In this document: positions 44,701-53,580 of the stretch, piece by piece
How the letters are laid out: each line of letters opens with the position of its first letter
How positions within the stretch are numbered: position 1 is the stretch's first letter
Source of the DNA: Chryseobacterium sp. 7
GTDB taxonomy: Bacteria > Bacteroidota > Bacteroidia > Flavobacteriales > Weeksellaceae
Assembly: GCF_003663845.1 (NCBI RefSeq)
Contig: NZ_RCCA01000001.1
Coordinates: forward strand, 1-64,000
Direction of reading: 5' to 3'
DNA length: 64,000 bases
Translations under genes and position numbers: made by a program
The notes under the pieces: generated by a model
Seen by the model: only the letters and a program-made list of their open reading frames with translations
Told to the model about the DNA's origin: nothing
The model's database searches: none

Positions 44701-45099
44701 ATGAGCCACTTGTAATACCCTGTCTAAAGGAGAATTTTCAATCTCTTTTTCTGTGTAGGCATTGGCTGCACCATAATACGAGTTAGCCGTATTTTCATTC
44801 ACTATTCCAGTATGGATTGCTGAATTAAGGGTATTAGCCGGAACCGGAAGAATATCTTTAACCTGTCTTCCAAATCCATCATAAGTAACGGGAGTAACTA
44901 AATCTTTTCCAATAGTGGTTGATTTTACGCTGACAATCTGCTTAGGTCTTCCCAATCCGTCAAAATAGATAATGGATTCTGCTTTTTTAGTGCAATCCCC
45001 GTTCAGGCAGGTTTTAGATTGCACAAAATTTTCGGTTGTACTTTGTCCGTAGGCTGTTATTGCTGTAAACAGCAGACCTAATAATTGTATTTTTTTCAT
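41701..45099 (-). CDS. RHS-repeat polymorphic toxin with C-terminal GH-E nuclease domain
   Basis: A 1132-residue exported toxin. Signal peptide (1-18, ends AYGQ), a DUF6443-type N-terminal domain (KAESIIYFDGLGRPKQIVSVK, about 35-180), many YD/RHS repeats (YDGFGRQVKD, YNEYGQKAFV, YDGQGRQVEKRL, YDAADRPVLTQ and so on), the RHS core ending NYYPFGLEFGG and RWRNYDAAMGRFFNVDPLSEKY, an Ala/Lys/Glu-rich linker (about 1000-1030), and a C-terminal nuclease of the HNH/ENDO VII superfamily 'GH-E' type: RPSYGKGQVDEVWETAKQ, DPNTGEELTWDKA, RPWDMGHKTGHEYRKLH and NYQPESKSANRSHKYE. It likely degrades nucleic acid in rival cells. Starts 6 bp after its upstream partner and overlaps the ankyrin gene. Confidence 0.93.
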   Translation of the reverse strand: MKKIQLLGLLFTAITAYGQSTTENFVQSKTCLNGDCTKKAESIIYFDGLGRPKQIVSVKSTTIGKDLVTPVTYDGFGRQVKDILPVPANTLNSAIHTGIVNENTANSYYGAANAYTEKEIENSPLDRVLQVAHPGEPWKKAGGHTQKFTYEVNQGNEVKKFITSTTTGTVGADNKTVSSVSLTPGSLFYNAGTLYKNTVTDEDGIPVTEFQNGRGETVLVRRTDGSQNIDTYYVYNEYGQKAFVIPALAVKTIEQNNNVVTTDIVNTYCYQYRYDGQGRQVEKRLPGRDDWESVAYDAADRPVLTQDVNLKNKGQWLMTKYDAFGRIAYTGLMSGGDRASMQNQIGTQVISESPTANGFAKDGVVLYYTNNFLPGFTTLLTVNYYDSYPRDTKEFPPAKILNQYVINEDKALNGGISTQGLPTASYVKNIEDDNWSKTYFYYNTKGGKVAEKSWNHLGGYTKKEFKLDFSGAVDESYTYHKKEDADEEVLIKESFVYDDQKRLLKHYHQVNSQPEELLVENTYNDLGQLINKKTANTTGTPLQSIDQSYNIRGWITKVNDPANLNGKLFAYEIKYNNPVYSTVSTGKYNGNIAEIDWKSADGGTFRRYNYQYDGLNRLKSGIYSEPNATVPQNNYYNETLTYDVNGNIQTLKRNSLLPNVGNVVMDNLGYTYTGNRLTKVNDTSGNYGGYPDLSGNTIPYDGNGNMTSHVDRGILGIEYNHLNLPNFVEFNKQYFSRRTGDYYNVNTKYLYNAEGIKLRKVYTYGSGVGQTEAITKTDYLDGFQYNKDVLNFVPTSEGYYDFIQNKYIYNYTDQVGNIRLAYYKDASGNLQIDRTTNYYPFGLEFGGDLNLNGTISPNYKYSSQGQEKQIETGWSSYRWRNYDAAMGRFFNVDPLSEKYAYQSHYNFSENRVVDNVELEGLEGADFRFRMYMKSKGGIQARAEEEHGKANSEAFMAVVKTVTPAEELYTIATGRDLDGNPADKTMAWKLLALNLVPEAKVEVKAATTVLKAEAKTEAKAAAKAEANVTVKKPYSKSRPSYGKGQVDEVWETAKQKNGKVYDPNTGEELTWDKAIKPRPWDMGHKTGHEYRKLHKDYMDNKITKEKFLEQYRNAKNYQPESKSANRSHKYEKK

Positions 45100-45105
45100 T
45101 TGTGT

Positions 45106-48100
45106 TTACTGCTTATAGTTATACTTAAATTCTTTGACTACTTTAAAGCTGTAGGTTCCTGCATTATCCCTTTCTCTTACCTGTACCTGTTTTAATCGGT
45201 TGGCTGTATCATAGACATACAGTTCCCTTATTCCAGAAGGAGGTGTTATGGTGGTTACTCCTACCAGTGGATCATAGGTATACTTGGTTGTCAATCCAAC
45301 AGGCTGAAAGGCATCAAGAGCCTGTAGAAGTTCAGCTTCTTTGGTTGGGTCTGCCGCATCTTCGTTAGACTTAGCCACAATCGTACTGATCATGCCTTCC
45401 ACCTGACTGTACAATGCTCCTACAATCTTTGCAATAGGCTGGGTTTTATTATAACCCCAAACAATACTTACCGGAGTTCCGTCTTTCTCCCTGTACTGAA
45501 GAATGTTTCCCTTTTCGTCATATTTTTCATACGTGACATCTTTAGAAGAAACAGTAGGGCTCAGGGTGTCATAAGAATATTCAGACAGAGGAAGTGCTAA
45601 GTTTCCGGTAATGGCATGAGGCAGGGTCGTTGGATAAACAGTCTCATCACGGGAGGTAACTTTGGTGATATTATCTACCGTTTGCTGCGACTTTGTTTCC
45701 AGTGAAATCCCCAGCATGTTCTTACTGATCAGTAACTGATTATTTTTTTCATCAGCATACTGATAGGTTTTTTCTTCTGTAGACAGATCAGGGAAAATAG
45801 TTTTCTCATTAGTCAGCTGATGGTGTTTGGGGTTGTTATAGAAATACTGGGTTTCTGTTTTCATGGCAGTTCCGTTCAGATAGTCTATCGCCTTCTGAGA
45901 TTTCAGGTACTCAAAACGGGATATGTTCTTATACTGCATGATGTCAAGATTATCAAGCTGGTCGGCAAAAGTAATTACTTCTCCTACACTTTTCCCGTAA
46001 CAAATATCTTTATACGTGATGGTTTGATTATTCGCACCTATGGCATGGCAGTTTTTATTTCCGTCCGTTGTTGTATAGAAATGTGAATGGTTTGTACTGC
46101 AATAAGTATAATCATAAGTTCTCACAACATCCTCCGCCGTGCAGGTTCTGGTTACATTTTGCGCTACCGGATTATCATAATTTTTTCTGATCGAGAATCC
46201 ATCTACCTGATATGTACGGCTGTTGTCCTCTTCGTAGTTCATTTCCACGGTGCGAACCAAATTATTACCACTGTCAAGGTATTTTGTCAGTTTCTCCTTT
46301 CCGTTATTCCATCCAAAATTAGTCAGGGTAGAGTTTCTAATATTTTTCCCATACAGTACTTTACCAAAATCATCTGATTCAGTTGAATAATAATGGATGA
46401 TATTTGATTTTCCCTCTACAATTTCCTGTACCGTTTTATAAAAAACATTAGGATGGGTCGCAAAGAGCTGATTGATATTGGTAGAGGTGATGGTATAATA
46501 TGGGAACCTTTCTACTCCTGTAGGTACACCCCCTCCATTATTTCCCGGATTAGGGGTGGTACTGCATGTTCTTGTATAATCCAGCTGCTCTTCAAATTCA
46601 GGCATTCTCAGTACAATGGCTTCAGTAGTCTGTTCACCCAGATCATGGTAAACGAATTTTCGGGTCGAGGCCACCCCGTTTTCGGTAGTGTCCACAATTT
46701 TAGCAATTCTTACTCCCCCGATAGCGGCTTCTCTGTCTCCTCTTACTTCCAGCGCTTGGGTATAGCTTGCTGCTGCCTCAGCCTGTACGCACACAAAAAG
46801 AGTGCTTAAATTTAGGGTCAGCGCTTCATTTTTTTGAACCATTGCATAATAGGCATAAGGCGAAGGAAATGTGAGGGAGGTCGTTGGGCTTGTCATCATA
46901 CCGCTGGGCGTTTTCTGATAAAGCGTAACGCTTTGTCCATTAGATCGTTTAAGATTGGCCACAGCACGGTGCTTACCCGCTACCTCCCACTGGGAGTCAC
47001 AGGCATCACTATTGAACCAGGCACCTCCGCCTATGGTAATCTCTTCATCTTTAACAGGCGTGAATGTAATGGAGTTACTTACCTGCGGACCGCTGCTGCC
47101 TTTCTCCGCACCAATCTGGACACCCGTTTTTATCTCAGGAGTAATCACCACATTCTTTTCCATGATTGAATTATTTTCATAGAAAAACTCTGAAGACCCT
47201 TTGGTGGGATACGTAATTTTTTGCAGTATTCCGATAGAAGTTTTAGAAGGGTCAACAGCTCTGAGAGAATATGGATAACCGCTCCAATTCATGATCTGCG
47301 GGATATAAGGGATCAGGTTGGAATTACTGACAGCTCCATTGAAATACCCCCAGTCATCCCTTCCAAATGACAGTCTGGCCGGGAACTGGTCAGGAAGATT
47401 ATACTGGAAACTGTGCACACTGCCTGAAACACCATCAGAAACAGAATTCAGAAACAAGCGGTTATTAGAAGTTAAGGTATAATTTAAGGTAACATCATTT
47501 ATGATACTCCCGTTAACTTTTTTCGTAACTTTCTGTAACCTCTTGAAGTCGGCACTTCCTCCAGACTGAAAGTAATCAAATATAACCTCACCATAGGAAG
47601 GATTACTGCTGTAGATTCTTTTAATCTGCTTGCCGTTAACAGTCTGGTTATGGCTTATCAGCTCGCTGACCTGCGGGTACCTGATAAATGCCGGATTTCC
47701 ACAGGAAGAAGTCATCGGTCCGCCATTGGGAATGGTATAGGATAAAGTCTGTGACTGGCTCATGGTGGCTGTATACCCTCCATCCACATTTTCAATAAAT
47801 ACCGTTTCTCCGGTAGAGGGATCTTCAATCTTTGTTAAATACCATGCTGCGGTAGAAATACTGATCAAAGAATGTCCTGCACCTGCCGTACGGTTAGACG
47901 TTGATTCTTTATCCGTAAAATAGTACTTTATTCCATTGTCGGTGGTGATGGTAAATGAGTTTCCACCGCTCACCCCTTCAATAATGACGTCCTTTTGAGA
48001 GTAGATAACAGGAATTCCTTTCTTGTCAAACACAAACTTGATTTGCATGCCGCCAAAGTTGGCCATATATAAATCCTGTTCAGTATCTACATTATCATTG

Positions 48101-48534
48101 GAAGCGTCCTGAAAAAACTGCATGGCAATGGGATTATTGGCTCCTATATCATCAAAATTGGTCGGAATGGAAACATTGGATAAATTGTTTTCATCCGGAA
48201 GATCACGGATAACCCGTGTGATTACCCCTCCTGATACCATAGTCCAGCCAAGTCCTGTTGAACCGTTCATATCATCTACTTTGATTCCATTGGAGAAATA
48301 ATTAAGCCTGATGGGAATATTGATATTCTCTGTATCAAAAGAGGTAACAGGAATATTTACGTTGACATTTCCTGTGAATAGACTTACCGGAAGGTTTCCA
48401 AATGCTCCCAGTTTATAGGACTCCGCAGAGGGAGGAATGATATTGGGAAGCGTGGATTGTTTACTTCCTGTAGTTTGTGCTAATGCCGTCCCCAGAGACA
48501 GGCAGAAAAACAAACTCGTAATATTTTTTTTCAT
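45106..48534 (-). CDS. Large exported SpvB/RHS-like partner protein
   Basis: A 1142-residue protein with signal peptide (1-19, ends ALAQ) and an N-terminal domain typical of flavobacterial RHS-partner proteins: SYKLGAFGNLPVSLFTGNVNVNIPV then NIPIRLNYFSNGIKVDDMNGSTGLGW. The C-terminal half is rich in YD-like beta repeats (YEKYDEKGNILQYREKDG, YNKTQPIAKIVGA, YVYDTANRLKQVQV). It has no C-terminal toxin. It likely builds the shell or TcB-like part of the toxin assembly with the downstream RHS protein, 6 bp away. Intact. Confidence 0.85.
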   Translation of the reverse strand: MKKNITSLFFCLSLGTALAQTTGSKQSTLPNIIPPSAESYKLGAFGNLPVSLFTGNVNVNIPVTSFDTENINIPIRLNYFSNGIKVDDMNGSTGLGWTMVSGGVITRVIRDLPDENNLSNVSIPTNFDDIGANNPIAMQFFQDASNDNVDTEQDLYMANFGGMQIKFVFDKKGIPVIYSQKDVIIEGVSGGNSFTITTDNGIKYYFTDKESTSNRTAGAGHSLISISTAAWYLTKIEDPSTGETVFIENVDGGYTATMSQSQTLSYTIPNGGPMTSSCGNPAFIRYPQVSELISHNQTVNGKQIKRIYSSNPSYGEVIFDYFQSGGSADFKRLQKVTKKVNGSIINDVTLNYTLTSNNRLFLNSVSDGVSGSVHSFQYNLPDQFPARLSFGRDDWGYFNGAVSNSNLIPYIPQIMNWSGYPYSLRAVDPSKTSIGILQKITYPTKGSSEFFYENNSIMEKNVVITPEIKTGVQIGAEKGSSGPQVSNSITFTPVKDEEITIGGGAWFNSDACDSQWEVAGKHRAVANLKRSNGQSVTLYQKTPSGMMTSPTTSLTFPSPYAYYAMVQKNEALTLNLSTLFVCVQAEAAASYTQALEVRGDREAAIGGVRIAKIVDTTENGVASTRKFVYHDLGEQTTEAIVLRMPEFEEQLDYTRTCSTTPNPGNNGGGVPTGVERFPYYTITSTNINQLFATHPNVFYKTVQEIVEGKSNIIHYYSTESDDFGKVLYGKNIRNSTLTNFGWNNGKEKLTKYLDSGNNLVRTVEMNYEEDNSRTYQVDGFSIRKNYDNPVAQNVTRTCTAEDVVRTYDYTYCSTNHSHFYTTTDGNKNCHAIGANNQTITYKDICYGKSVGEVITFADQLDNLDIMQYKNISRFEYLKSQKAIDYLNGTAMKTETQYFYNNPKHHQLTNEKTIFPDLSTEEKTYQYADEKNNQLLISKNMLGISLETKSQQTVDNITKVTSRDETVYPTTLPHAITGNLALPLSEYSYDTLSPTVSSKDVTYEKYDEKGNILQYREKDGTPVSIVWGYNKTQPIAKIVGALYSQVEGMISTIVAKSNEDAADPTKEAELLQALDAFQPVGLTTKYTYDPLVGVTTITPPSGIRELYVYDTANRLKQVQVRERDNAGTYSFKVVKEFKYNYKQ

Positions 48535-48540
48535 GGTGTT

Positions 48541-50142
48541 TTATTTCTTGATTAATTTGGCATTAGCGGTTTTACCTGTATCAGTTTTTATAGTCACCAG
48601 ATAAGCTCCCTGAATGAGTGCCTGAGTATTAATTTTAGTGACCTTGTTCTTAGTTGAAAGGTTTTGAAGCTGTCTTCCGCTCATATCATACAGGAGAATT
48701 TCAGCATCCTTGAATGGACTTCCAATTTCTACATAAGTATAATCAGAGACAGGATTAGGATAAATTTTGATGTCATATTTTTCAATCAAATCACCTACCT
48801 GCTTATCTCCAAGCTTTACAATCTTCCAGTTTTCTTTTCCAATCTCTTCCGCGCTGGTTCCGGCAAGAATAATAGAACCGTCTCTGTTCAGCTTTAAGTC
48901 AGAAAGTCGTTCTTCTTTTTGTCGGGATTCTCCGGGTATATGTTTTCTCCATACTTCGTTCCCTAGCTGATCAGTATATAGTAGCCAAAAAGTATTATCA
49001 TCTTTCTCCGCTCTTCCCTCTGAAGGGGTGTAGCCACCAAGTAAAATCCCTTTTGTAGACTTATCATCTGCTGAATGAAGGACATTCATTCCCATAAGTA
49101 CATCACGATTCCCAAAATTGTAGGACTTCTGCCACTGCTCTTCGCCTCTTTCATTTAAAGCAATCAGCCAAAGATCTGTCCCTTCAGTAGTTCCCACCGT
49201 TTTATTTCCTGAACGCTCAGACCGGGATTCTCCTCCAATAATAAAACCATTTGAAGTTAAGGCCATAGTTCTCAAATGATCATCTCCTTTACCTCCAAAA
49301 TTCTTCTCCCATTCTATTTTTCCGGTTTTGTCTAACTTGACAATCCAGAAGTCACCTTCGCCATAGTTTTCGGTCTTTTTAGCATAAGAAGATACTGACG
49401 ATGGTACCGGAGCACTTGCTTTTAATTTACAAACACCACTCTTGGAATATATCCCCAATAGTGCTCCGCCATCCATCGTAGGGATAAGCTTTTCAGCTCC
49501 ATCCAAACCACAACCACCTATGAGAATTTCTGATAATACGTTACCATTCTTGTCTAATTTTGTAAGCATAATATCTTTTGAGCCAAAGCCCCCGGATATA
49601 TTTTGCCTGTTTCCCGCTACAAAGAATCCTAAATCTGTAGTCTGGATAACCGCTCTTGCCTCTTCATCTGAAGAAGTTCCTAACGTCTTCTGCCAGAGTT
49701 CATCCCCGAATTCATTAAGGCGGATGAGCCAGATATCTGAACCGCCTTTAGAATCATCTTTTTTATCCAATCCTTTTCCGGAATAGGATGTTCCAGCTAA
49801 AAGAAATCCGCCATCCTGCGTAGTGACTGCAGCGGACAGATAATCATGATTTTGGCCGGAAAAATATTTTTCCCACGTCTCATTCCCTTGCTGATCAAGT
49901 TTAATCAAATGGAAATCATAACCGTTGTTTTGTTTTTGGCCTGATAATCCTGAGCCTGTCGAAGGGTTGCTCCGAATTGAGCTCCCGGTGATTAGATACT
50001 GCCCGTCTATGGTAGTAGTAACCTGACTTAGAAAATCCTGCGTACTGGACTTTATATCACGCTGCCAGATCACTTCTGTTTCTTGGCCGGAAATGCCTAG
50101 AAATGCGCACAAGAAAAGTGCAATCGTGTAGTTTTTTTTCAT
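48541..50142 (-). CDS. T9SS-sorted beta-propeller-like protein
   Basis: A 533-residue exported protein. Signal peptide (1-20, ends GISGQ), five to six repeated blades (DGGFLLAGTSYSGKG, DLGFFVAGNRQNISGG, SNGFIIGGESRSERSG, each with DIWLIRLN/DLWLIALN-type strands) and a C-terminal type A sorting domain: KIYPNPVSDYTYVEIG, LLYDMSGRQLQN and GAYLVTIKTDTGKTANAKLIKK. The sorting domain sends it through the type IX secretion system to the cell surface. First gene of the RHS toxin operon (6-bp gap), so it may carry or display the toxin complex. A decayed copy lies upstream. Confidence 0.9.
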   Translation of the reverse strand: MKKNYTIALFLCAFLGISGQETEVIWQRDIKSSTQDFLSQVTTTIDGQYLITGSSIRSNPSTGSGLSGQKQNNGYDFHLIKLDQQGNETWEKYFSGQNHDYLSAAVTTQDGGFLLAGTSYSGKGLDKKDDSKGGSDIWLIRLNEFGDELWQKTLGTSSDEEARAVIQTTDLGFFVAGNRQNISGGFGSKDIMLTKLDKNGNVLSEILIGGCGLDGAEKLIPTMDGGALLGIYSKSGVCKLKASAPVPSSVSSYAKKTENYGEGDFWIVKLDKTGKIEWEKNFGGKGDDHLRTMALTSNGFIIGGESRSERSGNKTVGTTEGTDLWLIALNERGEEQWQKSYNFGNRDVLMGMNVLHSADDKSTKGILLGGYTPSEGRAEKDDNTFWLLYTDQLGNEVWRKHIPGESRQKEERLSDLKLNRDGSIILAGTSAEEIGKENWKIVKLGDKQVGDLIEKYDIKIYPNPVSDYTYVEIGSPFKDAEILLYDMSGRQLQNLSTKNKVTKINTQALIQGAYLVTIKTDTGKTANAKLIKK

Positions 50143-50548
50143 TGTTTTTTGGAATTTTATTTTTTTTGTTTTAAAACGAGTCTCAATAAGGTATTAATTA
50201 CCTTCATTAATATGACTCTATGTGACAGGAGAAGGTTTATCCTGAGGGGTAGAATATTCTCATATTGGCTTATTTTTAAAAATGGTGATATAGCCTGATT
50301 AAAAAATCAGGATTTACTTATTTAGTCATAAAGAACTTAGGCTTTAAAGCCCTACACGGAAGAAGAAAGGAAAATTCCTTATACAGCATATATAAGAAAT
50401 TAAGTTAGGGAAACATAATTTCTTTTCTCTCATTTTGCGATCTTACAAATATTAGCTTTTATAATTGTAGTATTTCTTTTCCAGGTTTTATCAGATCTAC
50501 AATCAATAGTCACCTTAACAAAAGTTTTATTCATCCTATTATAAATAG
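50143..50548. other. Upstream region of the RHS toxin operon
   Basis: AT-rich with no gene. It holds a hairpin CCTGATT/AATCAGG (about 50294-50311). I see no clear TAnnTTTG box facing the operon. Confidence 0.4.
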
Positions 50549-51100
50549 ATGCTAACGATGGCCTTGGAGCACTTTACAAATTACAAACATCAATCTTGGA
50601 ATATATCTCCAATATTGCTCCGCAGTCCATCGCAGGGATAAGTTTCTCAACTTCATCCACAACACAATCACCTATGAAAATTCTTATAACACTTTACCAT
50701 TCTTGTCTAATTCTTTGAGCAAAATATATTTTTGTTTAAAAGCCTTTAAAGTGGTGCACTTACTTCTGATAATTAACAAGCATATATCCATTGTTGATAC
50801 TGTTGATCGTTAAATATTCTTGGAATTTATTTGGAAAATATTTTCACAAATATCAATCCCTTGCTGTACAATTTTAACCAAATGAAAATCACAACCATTT
50901 TTTCTACTGCCTTGTTGTAATTTGTCGCTCCGAATTGAGCTTCCAGTAATCAGGTATTGCCCATCTATGGTAGTCGTAAGCTGACTTAGAAAATTCTGAG
51001 TTGAGGGTTGAATATCATTCTGTCTCTCCAATTTTTTTTCCTGAGCGCATACGCTCAGAAAAGTGCATATTGTAAATGCACTGAAATAAATTTTTCTCAT
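50549..51100 (-). pseudogene. Decayed copy of the T9SS propeller gene
   Basis: 51100-50810 encodes signal peptide plus QNFLSQLTTTIDGQYLITGSSIR, closely matching the intact gene's QDFLSQVTTTIDGQYLITGSSIR, then stops early. 50549-50740 matches an internal part of the intact gene (about 49390-49580), for example CTTGGAATATATC, GCTCCGC..TCCATCG.AGGGATAAG and TTACCATTCTTGTCTAATT, with scattered stops. About 450 bp of intervening sequence and the whole sorting domain are missing. A tandem duplication followed by deletion and mutation explains this. Confidence 0.9.
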
Positions 51101-51258
51101 TTTTTATGATTTTTCGGTGTGAAATTACAAATTGTTGTTAATCTGCAATATGGGGAAAACTCCATATTTATAGATGTGACTTTTACGGTAGATTCACCTT
51201 AAGATGATACAATAGACTCCTCATTAGTTTTATATTAAATTATGCTATATCTAAGAAC

Positions 51259-51444
51259 CGATATAAAAGCGAAAGGCACGGAACTGAAATCAATCTGACA
51301 AAGAGGTACTGCGAAGAACCCTGTATCCAGAAAGACTCAGCCCGCGCCCGTATAGGTACACGGGCGTAAGTCTATCTCTTTTGGATACATTTAGAAGATT
51401 CGCAGTTTTCTTTGTCCAAATTGATAGCTTACGCTTTTTTATCG
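51259..51444. repeat. 186-bp long imperfect palindrome, possible structured RNA or MITE
   Basis: Paired blocks from outside in: CGATATAAAAGCG / CGCTTTTTTATCG, ATCAAT.TGACAAAG / CTTTGTC.AAATTGAT, ACTGCGAA / TTCGCAGT, TGTATCCA / TGGATACA and CGCCCGT / ACGGGCG (51345-51366, innermost). It lies in a 606-bp gap without genes. Plus-strand folding would leave a GC-capped rod of about 85 bp with bulges. Confidence 0.85.
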
Positions 51445-51706
51445 TAAAAATTATGAACCAAAGCTAATGTTTTTTTTCATAATAAAAAAGTAACCATTTT
51501 ACGGAAATCCGTAATTACATTCTGTATTTTATTTTTAGATTTGTTTGTTTATGGAAAAAGTATTTTCATAGAGCATAGTTCATTAAAGCTTAGTAATTAT
51601 GGATATGAATATTTAAGCTATATAATTTTAGAGGCTTACAAAAATTATTTGATGATGAGTTTCTACCTTAGAAAAACTATAAAAGAGTTATTTAACTAAA
51701 TGCACT

Positions 51707-52117
51707 ATGAAAACACTGCTGTTAATATTTTTACTAGCCCCAGTTTTTTACTTCTCACAACAGGATGCCAATGGTTGGTACTATGTGGGTTCAGGAGTTG
51801 ATGGAACAAAGACTTACATCAAAAACCTTGAACAAAAGAATTCGGATACTTTTAACGCATGGATAAAAATGGTTTTACCTCCGAAAAAAAATAGAAAAGG
51901 TATAACAATCGCCGGCGGTTATACTCTACAATATTGGACAGCTTATTGTAGTGAAACTGAATATTCAGTTTCTGATACTGCCTTGTATAACTCTAAAGGA
52001 ACACCAATTGAAACTTTTGACAGATCTTATGAAGGTATTAAAAAGGTAATTCCTGATTCTGTAGCCGAAGGAATAACGACTATAATGTATGACACTGGAA
52101 AGATGATCCAAAATTAA
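51707..52117 (+). CDS. Small exported protein, surface-adhesin E-like
   Basis: A 136-residue protein with a clear signal peptide (MKTLLLIFLLAPVFYFSQQ). The mature part, WYYVGSGVDGTKTYIKN, FNAWIKMVLPP, YTLQYWTAYCSETEYSVSDTALYNSKGTPIETF, has the layout of the surface-adhesin protein E-like domain (a small beta-sandwich widespread in Gram-negatives). No partner genes; flanked by AT-rich non-coding DNA on both sides. Likely periplasmic or surface-attached; role unknown. Confidence 0.72.
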   Translation: MKTLLLIFLLAPVFYFSQQDANGWYYVGSGVDGTKTYIKNLEQKNSDTFNAWIKMVLPPKKNRKGITIAGGYTLQYWTAYCSETEYSVSDTALYNSKGTPIETFDRSYEGIKKVIPDSVAEGITTIMYDTGKMIQN

Positions 52118-52425
52118 ATAATAGAATCAGTTGCAATATTAGTCTGTCTTTCCCGCAAATTTTTTTTATGTATTTAACAATTGGTTAAGCATATACCTTT
52201 ATCATTTTGAGCAATCTTAATAAATAGTCCAAGACTCAGATATAAATAAACCTAATGACAACATCAGCTTAGTTACTGTTGTTATTACTTTTAATCATAT
52301 TTTTTTGGTAATTTAGAGAAAAGATAGGCTTATTAGAATTATTCTTAATATTAACTCATTAATGCTAAAAACATATTTGTATTAACTCTCAATACTAAAT
52401 AGTATTTTTCTTAAATTTTATTATT
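52118..52425. other. AT-rich non-coding stretch
   Basis: I see no gene, RNA or repeat that I can support here. Confidence 0.5.
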
Positions 52426-53144
52426 TTATCGGACATTTCTCCTTAGCTCAATGATGATATCTTTAAGATTGTAATTTTCCAAATTTTCTGGCTCAAAATC
52501 TTCAGGAAATATTACTGATGCATATTGCCACACTTCTAAAATTTCTTCCAACGCAATATCATAAGGCTTATAAAAAGAATTATCAGAACTCACACTTATA
52601 GCTTTTCCACTCTTGCCGATAATCTTTGTAAGAAATTCCATCATTGAGTGTTATGAAAATGTAGCTCTTATTTTGTTTTAAATCATTAAAACTTTCTACA
52701 AATTTCCCAATGATGTAAGAACCATCTTTAAATGAAGGCATTGAATCTCCCTGAGCTGGAAAAGCTCGATATTTTCCGTGGGTCAGAAATGGAAATGAAA
52801 TTCTCTCTAAACTTTCAATATTCCGGGTCGCTGTATCCGAATAAATAACCCATTGAGGTTTTTTGAGGTACTATTTTAATACTATTATTCCCCAATTGGT
52901 CGACAACTACCGGCAAAACTATCCTGTTATCTGAAAGTTGCAGAATTTCTTTCATTGGATATTTTCTAATATCAACGGAAACAAGAAGGTCAATACTTAC
53001 ATGAAAAAGCTTAGAAATTCTGATTAGAATTTCTATGGATGGTTCAAATCTTCCGTCCTCATACGAAAAGTAACGGGAACGCGAAAGCTTTAAGGCATCT
53101 TCTAACTCGTGTTAAGTTTTTTCTTTTTTGATTCTTAAAAGCAT
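52426..53144 (-). pseudogene. XRE/S24 (LexA/CI-like) repressor, multiply broken
   Basis: Read on the minus strand from ATG at 53144. The HTH part begins MLLRIKKEKT, then a TAA where CAA (Gln) is expected, then HELEDALKLSRSRYFSYEDG and ISKLFHVSIDLLVSVDIRKYP. After GYLFGYSDPEY two bases are missing (about 52830); the shifted frame continues ESLERISFPFLTHGKYRAFPAQGDSMPSF (catalytic Ser of S24) and SYIFITLNDG. A second shift near 52635 leads to IIGKSGKAISVSSDNSFYKPYDI and IFPEDFEPENLENY. The intact ancestor was a self-cleaving repressor of about 235 residues. Confidence 0.88.
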
Positions 53145-53340
53145 ATGTTATATGGGTTTCCGTGCTAAAGAATTTTAAAATAGCCTCCCAACTATGTTTG
53201 ACTGATTGAAAAATATTCCTTCCATAAGACCCCATATCTATGAATCTCTTTTGATTAGAGCTACTATATGAAAAATAACTTAATAACTTCGAAACAATGC
53301 AAAAAAGATTCAGCTTATAAAAGAAATAGCTGTATAATTT

Positions 53341-53580
53341 TTAATATCTAATAGTGTAGTTAAATACTACATCTTCATATATGTATACGTGTAATTTTAA
53401 ACTAAACATTCCGAAAAAATATTTTTTTAAAATAAATATACATTCAGTAGTATGTAATTTTATTATTTGGTAATTTGTAAAAAAACTATTCAATTCATCC
53501 ATTGTTTTCCCTATTAACTCATCTTCAGATATTTGGACGCTTTGACAGGCGTCATAGAAGTAATATTTTTTATTATTCAT
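53341..53580 (-). CDS. Hypothetical small protein
   Basis: A 79-residue frame, MNNKKYYFYDACQSVQISEDELIGKTMDELNSFFTNYQII..., with plausible composition but no recognised motif. It could be real or the remnant of a larger gene. Flanked by non-coding AT-rich DNA. Confidence 0.4.
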   Translation of the reverse strand: MNNKKYYFYDACQSVQISEDELIGKTMDELNSFFTNYQIIKLHTTECIFILKKYFFGMFSLKLHVYIYEDVVFNYTIRY

